The position numbers were made by a program, and so were the translations under genes. From contig JAKQJM010000128.1 in assembly GCA_029561145.1 (NCBI GenBank), forward strand, positions 1-64,000: a stretch of DNA of 64,000 nt. The letters run 5' to 3'. The DNA comes from Pseudomonadota bacterium (lineage in GTDB: Bacteria > Pseudomonadota > Gammaproteobacteria > Xanthomonadales > Rhodanobacteraceae). The notes beneath the pieces are model-generated. The model searched no databases and was not told the origin of the DNA. It saw only the letters and a program-made list of their open reading frames with translations. Shown here one piece after another: positions 8,754-18,375 of the stretch. How positions within the stretch are numbered: position 1 is the first letter of the stretch; each line of letters starts with the position of its first letter.

Positions 8754-10916
8754 TCACCTGGCGCGATTGAGCGCGCCTGAAACCAGCCGGGCCAGAATCC
8801 TCTCGCGCACGCTTTGCGGGCGATCGAGTCCCATGCGTGCGAGCGCCTCGCGATCGACGATACCCGGCGCGATCACGGCGGCCGCGAGACGGGGCCAATG
8901 ACGCGCACTCGAAGATGCCGTCTTCAGCCAGGTCAAGGCCGGCAACAGCCGTCGCTCGACCGCATCGAAATCGCTGCCAAACGGAAAATCCGGCAGAAGT
9001 CCGCGCTTGCGGTAGGGTTCGAGCCGCGCCTTCAGTGCGCTGCGCGTATTGCGCGACCAGTCCCCCGGAACAATGAAGCCCGCTGGCAACTTGCGCGCCC
9101 TGATCGCCTCGTCGACAAGACTGCCCTGGAATGCGGCATCGGTGATCGCGAGCATGGCGATCACGCATTGTTCGTCGGTCTTGCCGCGCAGGTCGGCCAC
9201 ACCGTATTCAGTGACGTAGATGTCGCGCAGGTGGCGCGGGATCGTTGCGTGGGCATAGTTCCAGCGGATGTTCGAAGCCAGCACACCGTGCTCGCGGCGC
9301 GTCGCGCGCAACATGAGGATCGAACGTGCGTCCTCCAGCGCATGCGCCATCGCGACAAAGTTGTACTGGCCGCCGACACCGCTGACCACGCGCCCGTCAT
9401 CGACCGCATCGGAAACTGCAGCACCCAGTGCGGTCGCGATCATGCAGGTATTGAAGAAACGCGCATCCCGACGCTGCACGGCCGCGAGTTCCTCCGCGCC
9501 TCGCTGCAGCAGGTTCACTTCGGAGATCCGGCACATGGCGAGACCTTCATGGTCCTCGCCATCGAGTTGTGCCAGCCACGTGTAGAGTTCGCTCGAACCG
9601 AGACAGAACCCGCCTTGCAGGTAGCGGCCGCCGCGCAATGCACGCCCGCGGATCGCGTCATCGAGCCGGGCAAGGATGACCGCATCGTCGAGATCCAGGC
9701 CGACGGAACCGCCATCCGTCGAGGGCAGCAGGTCATCACCGAACCGCGTGCTGTCCGGCAGGATGCCGAGGCGGACCAGTCGCGCGACCGCTTCCGCGTC
9801 GAGCCGCCGGGGCAGCACACCGCAGTCGCGCAATCGCTGCGCATCGCCCGCCACGAGCACCTGCCCGATGACGCCGCGGTCGAGAGCCTGCTGAAGCTTC
9901 AGGTCGTCGTGGACCTTGCGCTTGAGGATTCCGGCGCGGCGAAGATGCATGAATCCGTCCATGACCATTTCGCTCGAACCGTAGAGCCCGCGGTCAAACG
10001 ACCCGAGGCCACCGATACGCGCCGCTACCGTGGGGGCACCGGCGCCATTGCGCAACGCATCAAGGATCGCGACGTAGTCGTTGTTCTGCTTCTGACGCAG
10101 CAGCAACGCTTCGACCAGGGCATCCGACAAGGCACCGATGCCGATCTGCAAGGTTCCGCCGTCACGAACCAAGGTGCTTGCGTGCAATCCAATTGCATAC
10201 TCCACATCGTCGACATCCTCGCGCGGCACCGCGAACAGGCGCTGCGGCTGGGCAGGCACATCCAGGATCACGTCGAACAACTGCCCACCGTCGCCGACAT
10301 CGGCGTCGCCACCGAGGAATGGCATGTCCTCGTTGACCACGCCAACGACGAACGGCAACGGCATTCCGGCTTCCCTGGTGCGATCGATCAGATCGAGGGT
10401 GACATCCGGATTGCAGCCAAGGCTGTAACGCGCCTGCTCGCCCTGCCCTCTCCTTGCCACCAGCTGCACGATCACGTTGACGCCGGCATCGACCAGATCA
10501 CGCGCGACGACGCTGTAGTTGAGGCTTGCGTAATCGCGCTGGGCCTGTCGCGAGCGCAGCATCGTGCCGGACTGGAAATAGAACTCGTGGACCCGGATGT
10601 TGCCCGGCAGTGCATCCGCCTGCATGGCAGCGACGTAATCGAGCGCCGGATAGTCGGACCCGAACTGGCGTAGCAGGAACGGATCGGCAAAACGCCGCTC
10701 GAGATCGCCGCCCGGTTTCGGCGGATCGAGCGACAGCGCGGTATGGATCGTCAACCGTCGCGCGGGATCGGCGGCGATCCGGCGATACACGGCATTGATC
10801 AATCGGTTCGGCTTGCCGAGCCCGAGTGGCGCAGCCAGCACGACCGCCTGACCGCAGGCATCAAGAATGCGATCGACGCAGGCATCGATCGACCCGAGTT
10901 GCGTGATCCGCTGCAT
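8754..10916 (-). CDS. Acetyl-CoA hydrolase/transferase family protein
   Basis: A 720-residue protein of the acetyl-CoA hydrolase/CoA-transferase family, which moves CoA between carboxylic acids or hydrolyses acetyl-CoA. The C-terminal domain is clear: GGRYLQGGFCLGSSELY, GVGGQYNFVAMAHALEDARSI, and YVTEYGVADLRGKTDEQC, which holds the family's TEYG-ADLRG signature. It is somewhat longer than typical members. The start is the ATG at 10916, with GGAG about 6 nt upstream; the same frame continues upstream only as antisense to the next gene. It is transcribed divergently from the redox cluster beginning at 11031, sharing a 114-bp intergenic region. Confidence 0.88.
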   Translation of the reverse strand: MQRITQLGSIDACVDRILDACGQAVVLAAPLGLGKPNRLINAVYRRIAADPARRLTIHTALSLDPPKPGGDLERRFADPFLLRQFGSDYPALDYVAAMQADALPGNIRVHEFYFQSGTMLRSRQAQRDYASLNYSVVARDLVDAGVNVIVQLVARRGQGEQARYSLGCNPDVTLDLIDRTREAGMPLPFVVGVVNEDMPFLGGDADVGDGGQLFDVILDVPAQPQRLFAVPREDVDDVEYAIGLHASTLVRDGGTLQIGIGALSDALVEALLLRQKQNNDYVAILDALRNGAGAPTVAARIGGLGSFDRGLYGSSEMVMDGFMHLRRAGILKRKVHDDLKLQQALDRGVIGQVLVAGDAQRLRDCGVLPRRLDAEAVARLVRLGILPDSTRFGDDLLPSTDGGSVGLDLDDAVILARLDDAIRGRALRGGRYLQGGFCLGSSELYTWLAQLDGEDHEGLAMCRISEVNLLQRGAEELAAVQRRDARFFNTCMIATALGAAVSDAVDDGRVVSGVGGQYNFVAMAHALEDARSILMLRATRREHGVLASNIRWNYAHATIPRHLRDIYVTEYGVADLRGKTDEQCVIAMLAITDAAFQGSLVDEAIRARKLPAGFIVPGDWSRNTRSALKARLEPYRKRGLLPDFPFGSDFDAVERRLLPALTWLKTASSSARHWPRLAAAVIAPGIVDREALARMGLDRPQSVRERILARLVSGALNRAR

Positions 10917-11030
10917 GGATGCTCCGTCGTGTTGCAGACCTGCATCGTACTTCGCATGGACATCCGAATGCGCGTCGATGCACATCTCGCCGGCAACCTT
11001 GGGTATGATCGACCCGGGCGGAGGAAACTC

Positions 11031-13439
11031 ATGAGTGAGCGGTTCAAAATCGCGATCGTCGGATCCGGTCCGGGCGGGTTGTCGGCCGCTGCCCGCGCCG
11101 CCGAACGCAACGAGTCGCATGTGCTGCTCGAGGCGGAACCGCACCTTTCCAACACGATCTACCGCTACCAGAAGGGCAAGTACGTGATGGACGAGCCCGG
11201 CATCCTGCCGCTGCGCTCGCCGATTCCCTTCGTGGCGGGGCTGCGCGAGACAATCCTCGGCGGCTGGGACGAGTCCGCGGCGCGACTCAAGATCAATGTC
11301 AGGCATCAACACGAGGTTTCGGCGATCCAGCGGCGCGGCGACGGCCTGTTTGAACTCAAATGCACGAACGGCAAGACCTTCGAGGCGAATGCCGTCGTCC
11401 TCGGCATAGGACTGCAGGGCAATCTGCGCAAGCTCGGCGTGGCCGGCGAAGATCTGCCCTTCGTGCAATACCAGCTCGACGATCCCGATGCCTATGAAGG
11501 CGAGACGATCGTCGTCGTCGGTGCGGGCGACGCGGCGATCGAGAACGCGGTCGCCCTCGCCAAGCAGAACAACGTCGTCATCATCAATCGCAAGGACGAG
11601 TTCGGCCGCGCCAAGAAGGGCAACGAAATGGCCATCCTCAAGGCCATCGATGACGGCCTGATCGAGTGCTACTACAACTCCGCGCCGGAAAAGGTCGAAG
11701 CTCTCAGCGCGGGCCGCAAGCCCGGCAGGATGATCCTCAACACGGCCAACGGACGTGCCCAGATCCTGCTCGACCGGGTCATCGCCCGACTCGGCGCCAC
11801 CGCACCGCGCGGATTTGTCGAAGGTTGCGGCGTGGTTTTCCCGAACAAGGACCCGGCCTCGGTGCCGGCGATCAGCGCGCAGTACGAATCCAACGTCAAG
11901 GGTCTCTACATCGTCGGCGCGCTCGGCGGTTATCCGCTGATCAAGCAGGCGATGAACCAGGGCTACGAGGTCATCGAGTACATCACCGGCACGGCCGTGG
12001 AGCCCGCCGACGCCCCGCTGCTCAAGGCGAAATTCACGAACCTCAAGGGTATCGGCAACGTCGACCAGGCCCTCGCCCAGATCCAGAAGAACGTGCCGGT
12101 GCTGTCGCACATCACGCCTCTGCAGATGCGCGAATTCATGCTCGACTCGGATATCCGCACGCCAGCCGCTGGCGAAGTGATCTTCGAACGCAACGACTAC
12201 ACCAACAGTTTCTATTCGATCGTCGAAGGCGAAGTGCGCATCGCGGTCGAAGGCAAGTCGCAGCCGATCGTCCTTCGACGTGGCGAGTTCTTCGGCGAGA
12301 TGAGCCTGATCTCGGGCCGGCGCCGCTCGGCGACGGTCAGCGCCGGCCCGAACTGCATCCTCGTCGAAACGCCGCGACGTTCGATGAATCGCCTGATCAA
12401 TTCGGTCGAGGCGGTCAAGACCGAGATCGACCGCGTTTTCATCATGCGCGCGATCCAGTCCCGCTTCGCTGCGGAAGCCGGCCCGGAACAACTTTCCGAG
12501 ATGGCCGCTGGCGCGACGCTGAAGCGGTACAAGGCCGGCGATCTGGTTTTCCAGGAAGGCGAGGAAGGCGATTGCCTGCATCTGGTGCGGCTCGGTTCGC
12601 TGACCATCTCGCGCAACATCGGTGGCAAGGACATCGTGCTGACCTATGTGGCGGCCGGCAACTACGTCGGCGAGATGGCCCTGATGGGCGAGGCGAAGCG
12701 ATCGGCAAGCGCGCGCGCCGCGATCGCCACTGAAACGATCCAGCTTGACGGCGCCACCTTCAAGAAACTGATCAACCGGATTCCTGCCCTGCGCCTCAAG
12801 CTGCAGGCGGAGTTCAAGGAACGCACCGCGGCGAATCTGGCGATGCAGGCGATGCCGGGCGGCGGCGACATCATTTCCTTCCTGATGGCCCAGGGTGCCG
12901 GCGAGGCGACCGATATCCTGCTGATCGATGAATCGCTTTGCGTGCGCTGCGACAACTGCGAGAAGGCCTGCGCCGAAACGCATGGCGGGACCTCGCGTCT
13001 CGACCGCGAAGCCGGGCCGACCTTTGCCAACGTGCACGTACCCACCTCGTGCCGTCATTGCGAGCATCCGCACTGCATGAAGGATTGCCCGCCTGACGCA
13101 CTGCGTCGCGCGCCGAATGGCGAAGTTTTCATCGCCGACAATTGCATTGGCTGCGGGAACTGCGAACGCAATTGCCCGTATGGCGTCATCCACATGGCCA
13201 GCAAGCCGCCGAAGAAGCCGGGCCTGCTGCAATGGTTGCTGCTCGGACGCGGACCCGGCCCTGGCGAGGCACCGTACGATCCCGATGCGGCGAAGGATCC
13301 AAAGGCCAAGAAGGCAGTCAAGTGCGACATGTGCAAGGACCAGGCCGGCGGCGCAGCCTGCGTGCGCGCCTGTCCGACCGGTGCTGCGATCCGCATCAGT
13401 CCCGAGGAATTTCCGGCCTATGCGCAATCGAGGCGTTGA
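11031..13439 (+). CDS. FAD oxidoreductase - dual cNMP-binding - 4x[4Fe-4S] ferredoxin fusion
   Basis: An 802-residue three-part protein. Residues 1-~330 are a thioredoxin-reductase-like flavoprotein with FAD motif GSGPGG (11-16), NAD(P) motif VVVGAGDAAIE (~165) and the C-terminal FAD motif GLYIVGALGG; no CxxC redox pair is evident. Residues ~370-610 contain two cyclic-nucleotide-binding domains with phosphate-binding-cassette-like segments FFGEMSLISGRRRSATVSA and YVGEMALMGEAKRSASARA. From residue 637 a ferredoxin domain holds 16 cysteines in four groups (CVRCDNCEKAC, CRHCEHPHCMKDCP, CIGCGNCERNCP, CDMCKDQAGGAACVRACP), like HybA/DmsB-type subunits. No signal peptide, so cytoplasmic. GGAGG precedes the ATG at 11031. 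It is the first gene of a six-gene co-oriented cluster and probably passes electrons to the membrane cytochrome encoded next. The domain order is unusual. Confidence 0.88.
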   Translation: MSERFKIAIVGSGPGGLSAAARAAERNESHVLLEAEPHLSNTIYRYQKGKYVMDEPGILPLRSPIPFVAGLRETILGGWDESAARLKINVRHQHEVSAIQRRGDGLFELKCTNGKTFEANAVVLGIGLQGNLRKLGVAGEDLPFVQYQLDDPDAYEGETIVVVGAGDAAIENAVALAKQNNVVIINRKDEFGRAKKGNEMAILKAIDDGLIECYYNSAPEKVEALSAGRKPGRMILNTANGRAQILLDRVIARLGATAPRGFVEGCGVVFPNKDPASVPAISAQYESNVKGLYIVGALGGYPLIKQAMNQGYEVIEYITGTAVEPADAPLLKAKFTNLKGIGNVDQALAQIQKNVPVLSHITPLQMREFMLDSDIRTPAAGEVIFERNDYTNSFYSIVEGEVRIAVEGKSQPIVLRRGEFFGEMSLISGRRRSATVSAGPNCILVETPRRSMNRLINSVEAVKTEIDRVFIMRAIQSRFAAEAGPEQLSEMAAGATLKRYKAGDLVFQEGEEGDCLHLVRLGSLTISRNIGGKDIVLTYVAAGNYVGEMALMGEAKRSASARAAIATETIQLDGATFKKLINRIPALRLKLQAEFKERTAANLAMQAMPGGGDIISFLMAQGAGEATDILLIDESLCVRCDNCEKACAETHGGTSRLDREAGPTFANVHVPTSCRHCEHPHCMKDCPPDALRRAPNGEVFIADNCIGCGNCERNCPYGVIHMASKPPKKPGLLQWLLLGRGPGPGEAPYDPDAAKDPKAKKAVKCDMCKDQAGGAACVRACPTGAAIRISPEEFPAYAQSRR

Positions 13440-13501
13440 CCCGGTGAACATCCCCGGACACGCGGAAACGATCATCGCGGCACGCGGGAAAGGAGCATGC
13501 C

Positions 13502-14407
13502 GTGCATGATTCCATCCTGACCCATGCGCGATCGCGCTATCTGTGGATCTCGCTGGCGCTGAGCGCGATCTCGATCGCGCTATACCTCTGGCACGATCCG
13601 GCGGTCGCGCCGAACGGCGGCACCTGGCTTGGCTACACGCTCGGCACGATCGCGGCATTGCTGATCGTCTGGCTGATGCTGTTCGGCATCCGCAAGCGCA
13701 GCTACTCGACAACGCTCGGAAGCACGCGCGGCTGGCTGTCCGCACATATCTATCTCGGCACGACCCTGATCCTGCTCGCCCTTCTGCATTGCGGATTCCA
13801 GTTCGGCTGGAACCTGCACACGCTCACCCTCGTCCTGATGCTGATCGTGATCTTCAGCGGCTTCTTCGGCGTCTATGCCTACCTGCGCTATCCCACCCTG
13901 ATGACGCGCAATCGCGAAAGCGCGACGCGCGACGCGATGCTCGAGGAAATTTCCGAGATCGACCAGAACGCGCTCGCCCTGGCCGACGGCATCGCACCCG
14001 AAATCCACGCGGTCGTGCTGCGCTCGATTGAAAACACCAGGCTGGGTGGCGGCGTCTGGACCCAGCTTCGCGCCCGCGACGGCTCCGATATCGCGATCGC
14101 GCGGATCCGCGCCGCCATCGAAAAGCGCGAGACCCAGGCCGGTGCCGCACCGCCGGCATTGCAGGCCGGGCAGACCATCATCGCGATGGTCGATTTCCTG
14201 GCCGGCGGCGCCGACGACAAGCAATCCGAAGCGCTGCGCAAACTCATCGACATGCTCTCGCGCAAACGCGCGCTGGCGACCCGTGTCGCGCGCGACATCC
14301 AGTACCAGGCGGTCATGGAAATCTGGCTCTATATCCATGTGCCGCTTTCAGTGACCCTGCTCGCGGCGCTGATTGGCCACATCATCTCCGTATTCTTCTA
14401 CTGGTAA
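13502..14407 (+). CDS. Putative di-heme b-type membrane cytochrome
   Basis: A 301-residue integral membrane protein with about five hydrophobic segments (near 13-30, 43-62, 82-98, 106-127 and 278-298) and a soluble helical insertion (~130-270). Two histidine pairs, His82/His96 and His279/His293, each 14 apart, sit in the hydrophobic helices; this matches the bis-heme arrangement of cytochrome b and ferric reductase/NOX proteins. It probably moves electrons across the inner membrane between the preceding flavo-iron-sulfur protein and the following decaheme protein. The GTG start at 13502 has AAGGAG about 8 nt upstream. No family name is assigned. Confidence 0.72.
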   Translation: MHDSILTHARSRYLWISLALSAISIALYLWHDPAVAPNGGTWLGYTLGTIAALLIVWLMLFGIRKRSYSTTLGSTRGWLSAHIYLGTTLILLALLHCGFQFGWNLHTLTLVLMLIVIFSGFFGVYAYLRYPTLMTRNRESATRDAMLEEISEIDQNALALADGIAPEIHAVVLRSIENTRLGGGVWTQLRARDGSDIAIARIRAAIEKRETQAGAAPPALQAGQTIIAMVDFLAGGADDKQSEALRKLIDMLSRKRALATRVARDIQYQAVMEIWLYIHVPLSVTLLAALIGHIISVFFYW

Positions 14408-14466
14408 CCGCCAATCCCGCCGATGTCCATTGCCGACGCTGACACGAATCACGGGAGGCCTCGCGA

Positions 14467-16164
14467 ATGCGCTGGCTGATCCGTCGCGTCCTCAAGAAGG
14501 GCAAGAGCTCGATCTCCTACGAAGACGATACCCACTACGGCGAGATCCTCACGATCGGCCGGGCATCGGATCAGGCAATCTTCCTTCCCGACCTGCGCGC
14601 TGCACTCAATCACGCCAGCGTAACCGCGGTGGGCAACGGGAAATATCGCGTCGAGTCGCTGATCATCGCGGGAATCCGCGTCAACGGCGAGATCACCTAT
14701 TCGATCACGGTCGCGTCGGGGGCGGTCATCGAACTCGGCTCGACCCGGTTGACCCTGCTCGACGCGCGCGGTGACTACGATGCCGCCGTCGAGGTTTCAA
14801 CGATCGACAAGAGCGAGCAGGCGGCAATCAGTTCGAGCCGGAAGAAGCCAACGAGTCTTTCCGAAACGTGGATCAGCAAGCGCTGGCCGTCATGGATCGG
14901 ATTCGTCGTCGTACTGCTGCTCGGGCTGCTGCTGCCGGCCGCCACGCATGTCGTTCCGGGCTTGAACAAGGTGCTGCGTTATTCGCCCCTGCCGAGCACG
15001 GCCTTCTGGAATCCCGGCGAAGTTGACGCTGCACACAAGATCATCGCGAACGACTGTACGCGCTGCCATCAGAATGCATTCCTGATGGTGCGCGATACGG
15101 CCTGCACGTCATGCCACGCCAGCACGAAGGCGCACGCCGATCCGGCACGCTTCAACATCCCTGCCCTCGGCGACGCGCGCTGCGGCACCTGCCATCAGGA
15201 CCACAACGGCAATCGCGGCATGGTCAGCCAGGCCCAGGAGCTCTGCGCCGACTGCCATGCCGACCTCAAGGCACGCACGCGCAATGCGAGCCAGATCGCC
15301 GACATTTCCGATTTCGGCAGCAACCACCCGGAGTTCCACGTCAACCTGCCTGGCTGGAGTGGCAATGATGAGTTCACGCCGAAGTCCATGCCGTGGTCTG
15401 CTGCCCTGAAGGAAAACTCCGGACTCAAGTTCAACCACGAGAAACACCTCAAGGCCGATGGCCTGAACGCGCCAAACGGCCGCAAGGTTCTCGTCTGCGC
15501 GAATTGCCACCAGCCCGATGTCGCCGGCGCTGCGATGCTGCCGATTTCATTCGAGAAGATGTGCCACGAATGTCATCAGCTCGGCTTCGACACCCTGGCA
15601 CCCGAGCGTGAGGTTCCGCACGCGGATGTTCCGGCCGTGACCTACACGCTCGACGAATTCTATGCACGACGCGGGCTCGAGGGAGGCTATGCGGATGCAC
15701 GCGCACCGACCATCGTGCAGGAACGCCGGCGGCCCGGTTCGCCGCCGCTGTCGCGCCAGGAGCAGGTCGAGGCCCTGGCATGGGCGCGTGATCGCGCGCG
15801 CGAAGCAGCACGTACCTTGTTCACCAGCAAGGCCTGCGTGACCTGTCATTCGATCAATACGACCGCCGGCGCCGACGGCGGCTGGCACGTTGCGCCGGTG
15901 CGCGTCTCGGGCATCTGGTACGTCGAAGCGAGCTTCAGCCACGCGAAACACCAGACCAAGGCTTGCAACGATTGCCATGCAGGTGCCGCATCGTCAAAGG
16001 CATCGAATGACCTGCTGATTCCAGGCATCGACAACTGCCGCGAATGCCACGCAGGCGCCCATTCGAGTGGAAAGATCGCAAGCACATGCATCGCCTGCCA
16101 CGACTATCATCGTTCGCCACTGCTGACCCTGGACAAACCGGCACCGACCGCGGCGAATCGCTGA
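14467..16164 (+). CDS. FHA-like domain fused to a membrane-anchored decaheme cytochrome c
   Basis: A 565-residue protein. Residues ~1-105 resemble an FHA domain (LTIGRASDQAIFLPDLRAAL, NHASVT, GIRVNGE), with NHAS in place of the usual SRxHA. One transmembrane helix follows (~140-163), then ten CxxCH c-heme motifs between Cys197 and His545 (CTRCH, CTSCH, CGTCH, CADCH, CANCH, CHECH, CVTCH, CNDCH, CRECH, CIACH). With N-terminus inside, the FHA part is cytoplasmic and the hemes periplasmic. FHA domains bind phosphothreonine, so the protein may link cytoplasmic phosphorylation to electron flow; that is inference. It lies 59 bp after the membrane cytochrome and is the likely periplasmic acceptor. 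Confidence 0.85.
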   Translation: MRWLIRRVLKKGKSSISYEDDTHYGEILTIGRASDQAIFLPDLRAALNHASVTAVGNGKYRVESLIIAGIRVNGEITYSITVASGAVIELGSTRLTLLDARGDYDAAVEVSTIDKSEQAAISSSRKKPTSLSETWISKRWPSWIGFVVVLLLGLLLPAATHVVPGLNKVLRYSPLPSTAFWNPGEVDAAHKIIANDCTRCHQNAFLMVRDTACTSCHASTKAHADPARFNIPALGDARCGTCHQDHNGNRGMVSQAQELCADCHADLKARTRNASQIADISDFGSNHPEFHVNLPGWSGNDEFTPKSMPWSAALKENSGLKFNHEKHLKADGLNAPNGRKVLVCANCHQPDVAGAAMLPISFEKMCHECHQLGFDTLAPEREVPHADVPAVTYTLDEFYARRGLEGGYADARAPTIVQERRRPGSPPLSRQEQVEALAWARDRAREAARTLFTSKACVTCHSINTTAGADGGWHVAPVRVSGIWYVEASFSHAKHQTKACNDCHAGAASSKASNDLLIPGIDNCRECHAGAHSSGKIASTCIACHDYHRSPLLTLDKPAPTAANR

Positions 16165-16352
16165 TCGGTTCCTCGGCGGGAATCGGTCGGCACCAAGGCG
16201 CCGATGACGTCCATGCCGATCGACCCTGAGCGCATCGCTGCAACGGAAAGCGGGCGAGCCGGGACAAGCCGACGATAGGCGTCATCGGTGGACTGAGCTA
16301 TGATCCGCGCAGGGTACCGAAGGCACGCTCAGCGCTGGCAACGGGAGGGTTG

Positions 16353-18374
16353 ATGGGGATCATCAGATTCGGCACGCTGCTTGTGGGCGCCTGCATGCTT
16401 TTTGCATGCGGCGGCGGCAGCAACACGGGCAGCGATGTCGGGACAAATCCCGGCACGCCGGCAGGCAACGGGGATTCCGGTTGTGCGGGTTCCTGTGCGA
16501 ATGCGAATTCGTTCCTGACCGTCGACGACATACAAAAGGTCATTGCGCAGGCCGTCGCCGAAGCACAGGCGCAAAGCAAGCCGGCGACCATCACCGTCAT
16601 CGACCGCGTCGGCAACCTGCTTGGCGCATATCGAATGACCGGGGCGCCGGTCACGCAACGTGTGGACTCCGGGCGTGGCATCAGCGGCGGCCTCGAGGGA
16701 CTGCCCATTCCGAGCGAGCTGACTGCCATCGCCAAGGCGATCACCTCGGTCTACTTTTCATCCGAGGGCAATGCCTTCGGTTCGCGGACCGCCGGCCAGC
16801 TCGCCCAGGAACATTTTGCACCTGGCGACATCACGGCGCCCTCCGGCCCCTTGTTCGGTGTGCAGTTCTCCCAATTGCCCTGCTCCGACATCAGTGCGCG
16901 CTTCAACGGGATTGGTCCCGATGCAGGCCCGCACCGTTCGCCGATCGGTATTGCCGCCGATCCCGGTGGCCTGCCGCTTTACAAGGCAGGCGTCCCGGTC
17001 GGGGCGATCGGTGTCTCTGCTGACGAAACCTATGGCGTCGACACCAATTCCGGCGACATCGATCGCAACATCGACGAGATCATCGCTGTCGCCGGTACCT
17101 TCGGTTTCGCCGCGCCCGCCGACCGTCGGGCCGACCAGATTTCAGCGGGCGGCTTGACCCTGCGTTACGCCGATGTCGGATTTTCCGACCTGGCCCGCAA
17201 TCCAGCCACCGCCCCGGCGTTCGCGACGCTGGGTTCGAGTGCGGGATCGGTGTTCCCGATCCCTGGATTCTTCAGCGGTACGATCGCGCGCGGAATGGCG
17301 TTCGGCCAGGTCGAATCCGGCATTCGCCCGGATCCGGTCAACTTTCCCGGCCTCGATGCATTCGTCGTCGACGATGGCACAGGGACAAACCGTTTCCCGC
17401 CACGTGACGGCACCGATGGGGCGGCAGCGCTGAGCTCCAACGAAGTGCTGACCTTGCTGCGCGAATCGCTCGCGATCGCAAACAGGACGCGTGCCCAGGT
17501 GCGCAGGCCATTTGGCTCGCCGGCCGGAGAAACCGTCGTCGTCGTCGATACAAAGGGCGTCGTGCTCGGCATCGTGCGATCACGCGATGCGCTGCTCGAT
17601 GCGGTCGATGTAACCACACAGAAAGCCCGCACCGCGGCATTCTTCTCGGGTGACTATGCGGCGGCCGATCTCGCATCAGTAGGCACGGTCAGCTATCTTT
17701 CCGGATCGCTCGACCTCGCCAACGGCCGAGTCGCCTTCACGACGACATCGACGAGCTCACCGGCGAACTACGTCACTGCACTGCGCGCCTTCCTGCCCCA
17801 GTCCACTGCGCTGGGCGATGGTGCGATCGCGCTCTCGAATCGTGCCATCGGCAACCTGTCGCGCCCGTTCTATCCGGACGGCGTGCCAGGGCGGCCGCCA
17901 GGACCGCTGAGCCCACCGATCGACAGCTGGAGCGTTTTCAAGACCGGCCTCGAACTCGACCTCGACTACAAGCAGACGGCGCTCTTCCTCGTGTCCTACC
18001 TGCAGCAGATCGGACTGACGGTCAGCCTCGACGGCACCGATTTGCCCGCTCTCGGCGAAGCGCCGCGCAACTGCACGGGCATCGATCGCATTCCCAACGG
18101 CATCACGTTGTTCGGCGGCAGCGTGCCGATCTATCGCGGCAACACCCTGGTCGGCGCAATCGGCTCGTCGGGTGACGGCACGGATCAAAGCGATCTGGTC
18201 GCGTTCCTCGGTCTGCACAATGCAGGAGTGACGCTCGGTGGCGCGATCGGCAACGCGCCACCGGCAATGCGCGCTGACAACTTCACGCCGCAGGGGGCGC
18301 GACTCCTCTACGTGCAATGCCCGCAGGCGCCGTTCCTCAATTCCACCGAACAATTCGTCTGCGAGGGCAAGTGA
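16353..18374 (+). CDS. Lipoprotein with two HbpS/GlcG-like (DUF336) modules
   Basis: A 673-residue lipoprotein with lipobox LFAC (Cys19) followed by a Gly/Ser linker. It holds two copies of an HbpS/GlcG-like domain. The first starts at about residue 48 (LTVDDIQKVIAQAVAEA, then ITVIDRVGNLLGAYRM) and the second near 360 (LSSNEVLTLLRESLAIA, then VVVVDTKGVVLGIVRS). Each is followed by the PVGAIG/LVGAIG-type strand typical of the family. Some HbpS proteins bind heme or sense redox stress, so heme binding or protection of the neighbouring cytochromes is possible but not shown. The ATG at 16353 follows GGGAGGG; a TTG one codon earlier is less likely. The stop is 1 bp before the next gene. Confidence 0.78.
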   Translation: MGIIRFGTLLVGACMLFACGGGSNTGSDVGTNPGTPAGNGDSGCAGSCANANSFLTVDDIQKVIAQAVAEAQAQSKPATITVIDRVGNLLGAYRMTGAPVTQRVDSGRGISGGLEGLPIPSELTAIAKAITSVYFSSEGNAFGSRTAGQLAQEHFAPGDITAPSGPLFGVQFSQLPCSDISARFNGIGPDAGPHRSPIGIAADPGGLPLYKAGVPVGAIGVSADETYGVDTNSGDIDRNIDEIIAVAGTFGFAAPADRRADQISAGGLTLRYADVGFSDLARNPATAPAFATLGSSAGSVFPIPGFFSGTIARGMAFGQVESGIRPDPVNFPGLDAFVVDDGTGTNRFPPRDGTDGAAALSSNEVLTLLRESLAIANRTRAQVRRPFGSPAGETVVVVDTKGVVLGIVRSRDALLDAVDVTTQKARTAAFFSGDYAAADLASVGTVSYLSGSLDLANGRVAFTTTSTSSPANYVTALRAFLPQSTALGDGAIALSNRAIGNLSRPFYPDGVPGRPPGPLSPPIDSWSVFKTGLELDLDYKQTALFLVSYLQQIGLTVSLDGTDLPALGEAPRNCTGIDRIPNGITLFGGSVPIYRGNTLVGAIGSSGDGTDQSDLVAFLGLHNAGVTLGGAIGNAPPAMRADNFTPQGARLLYVQCPQAPFLNSTEQFVCEGK

Positions 18375-18375
18375 C

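Noticed and set aside
8754..13745. A 1663-codon minus-strand open frame
   Set aside because: Only the 720 codons from 10916 downwards match a family; the rest is antisense to the flavo-ferredoxin gene and has no domain.
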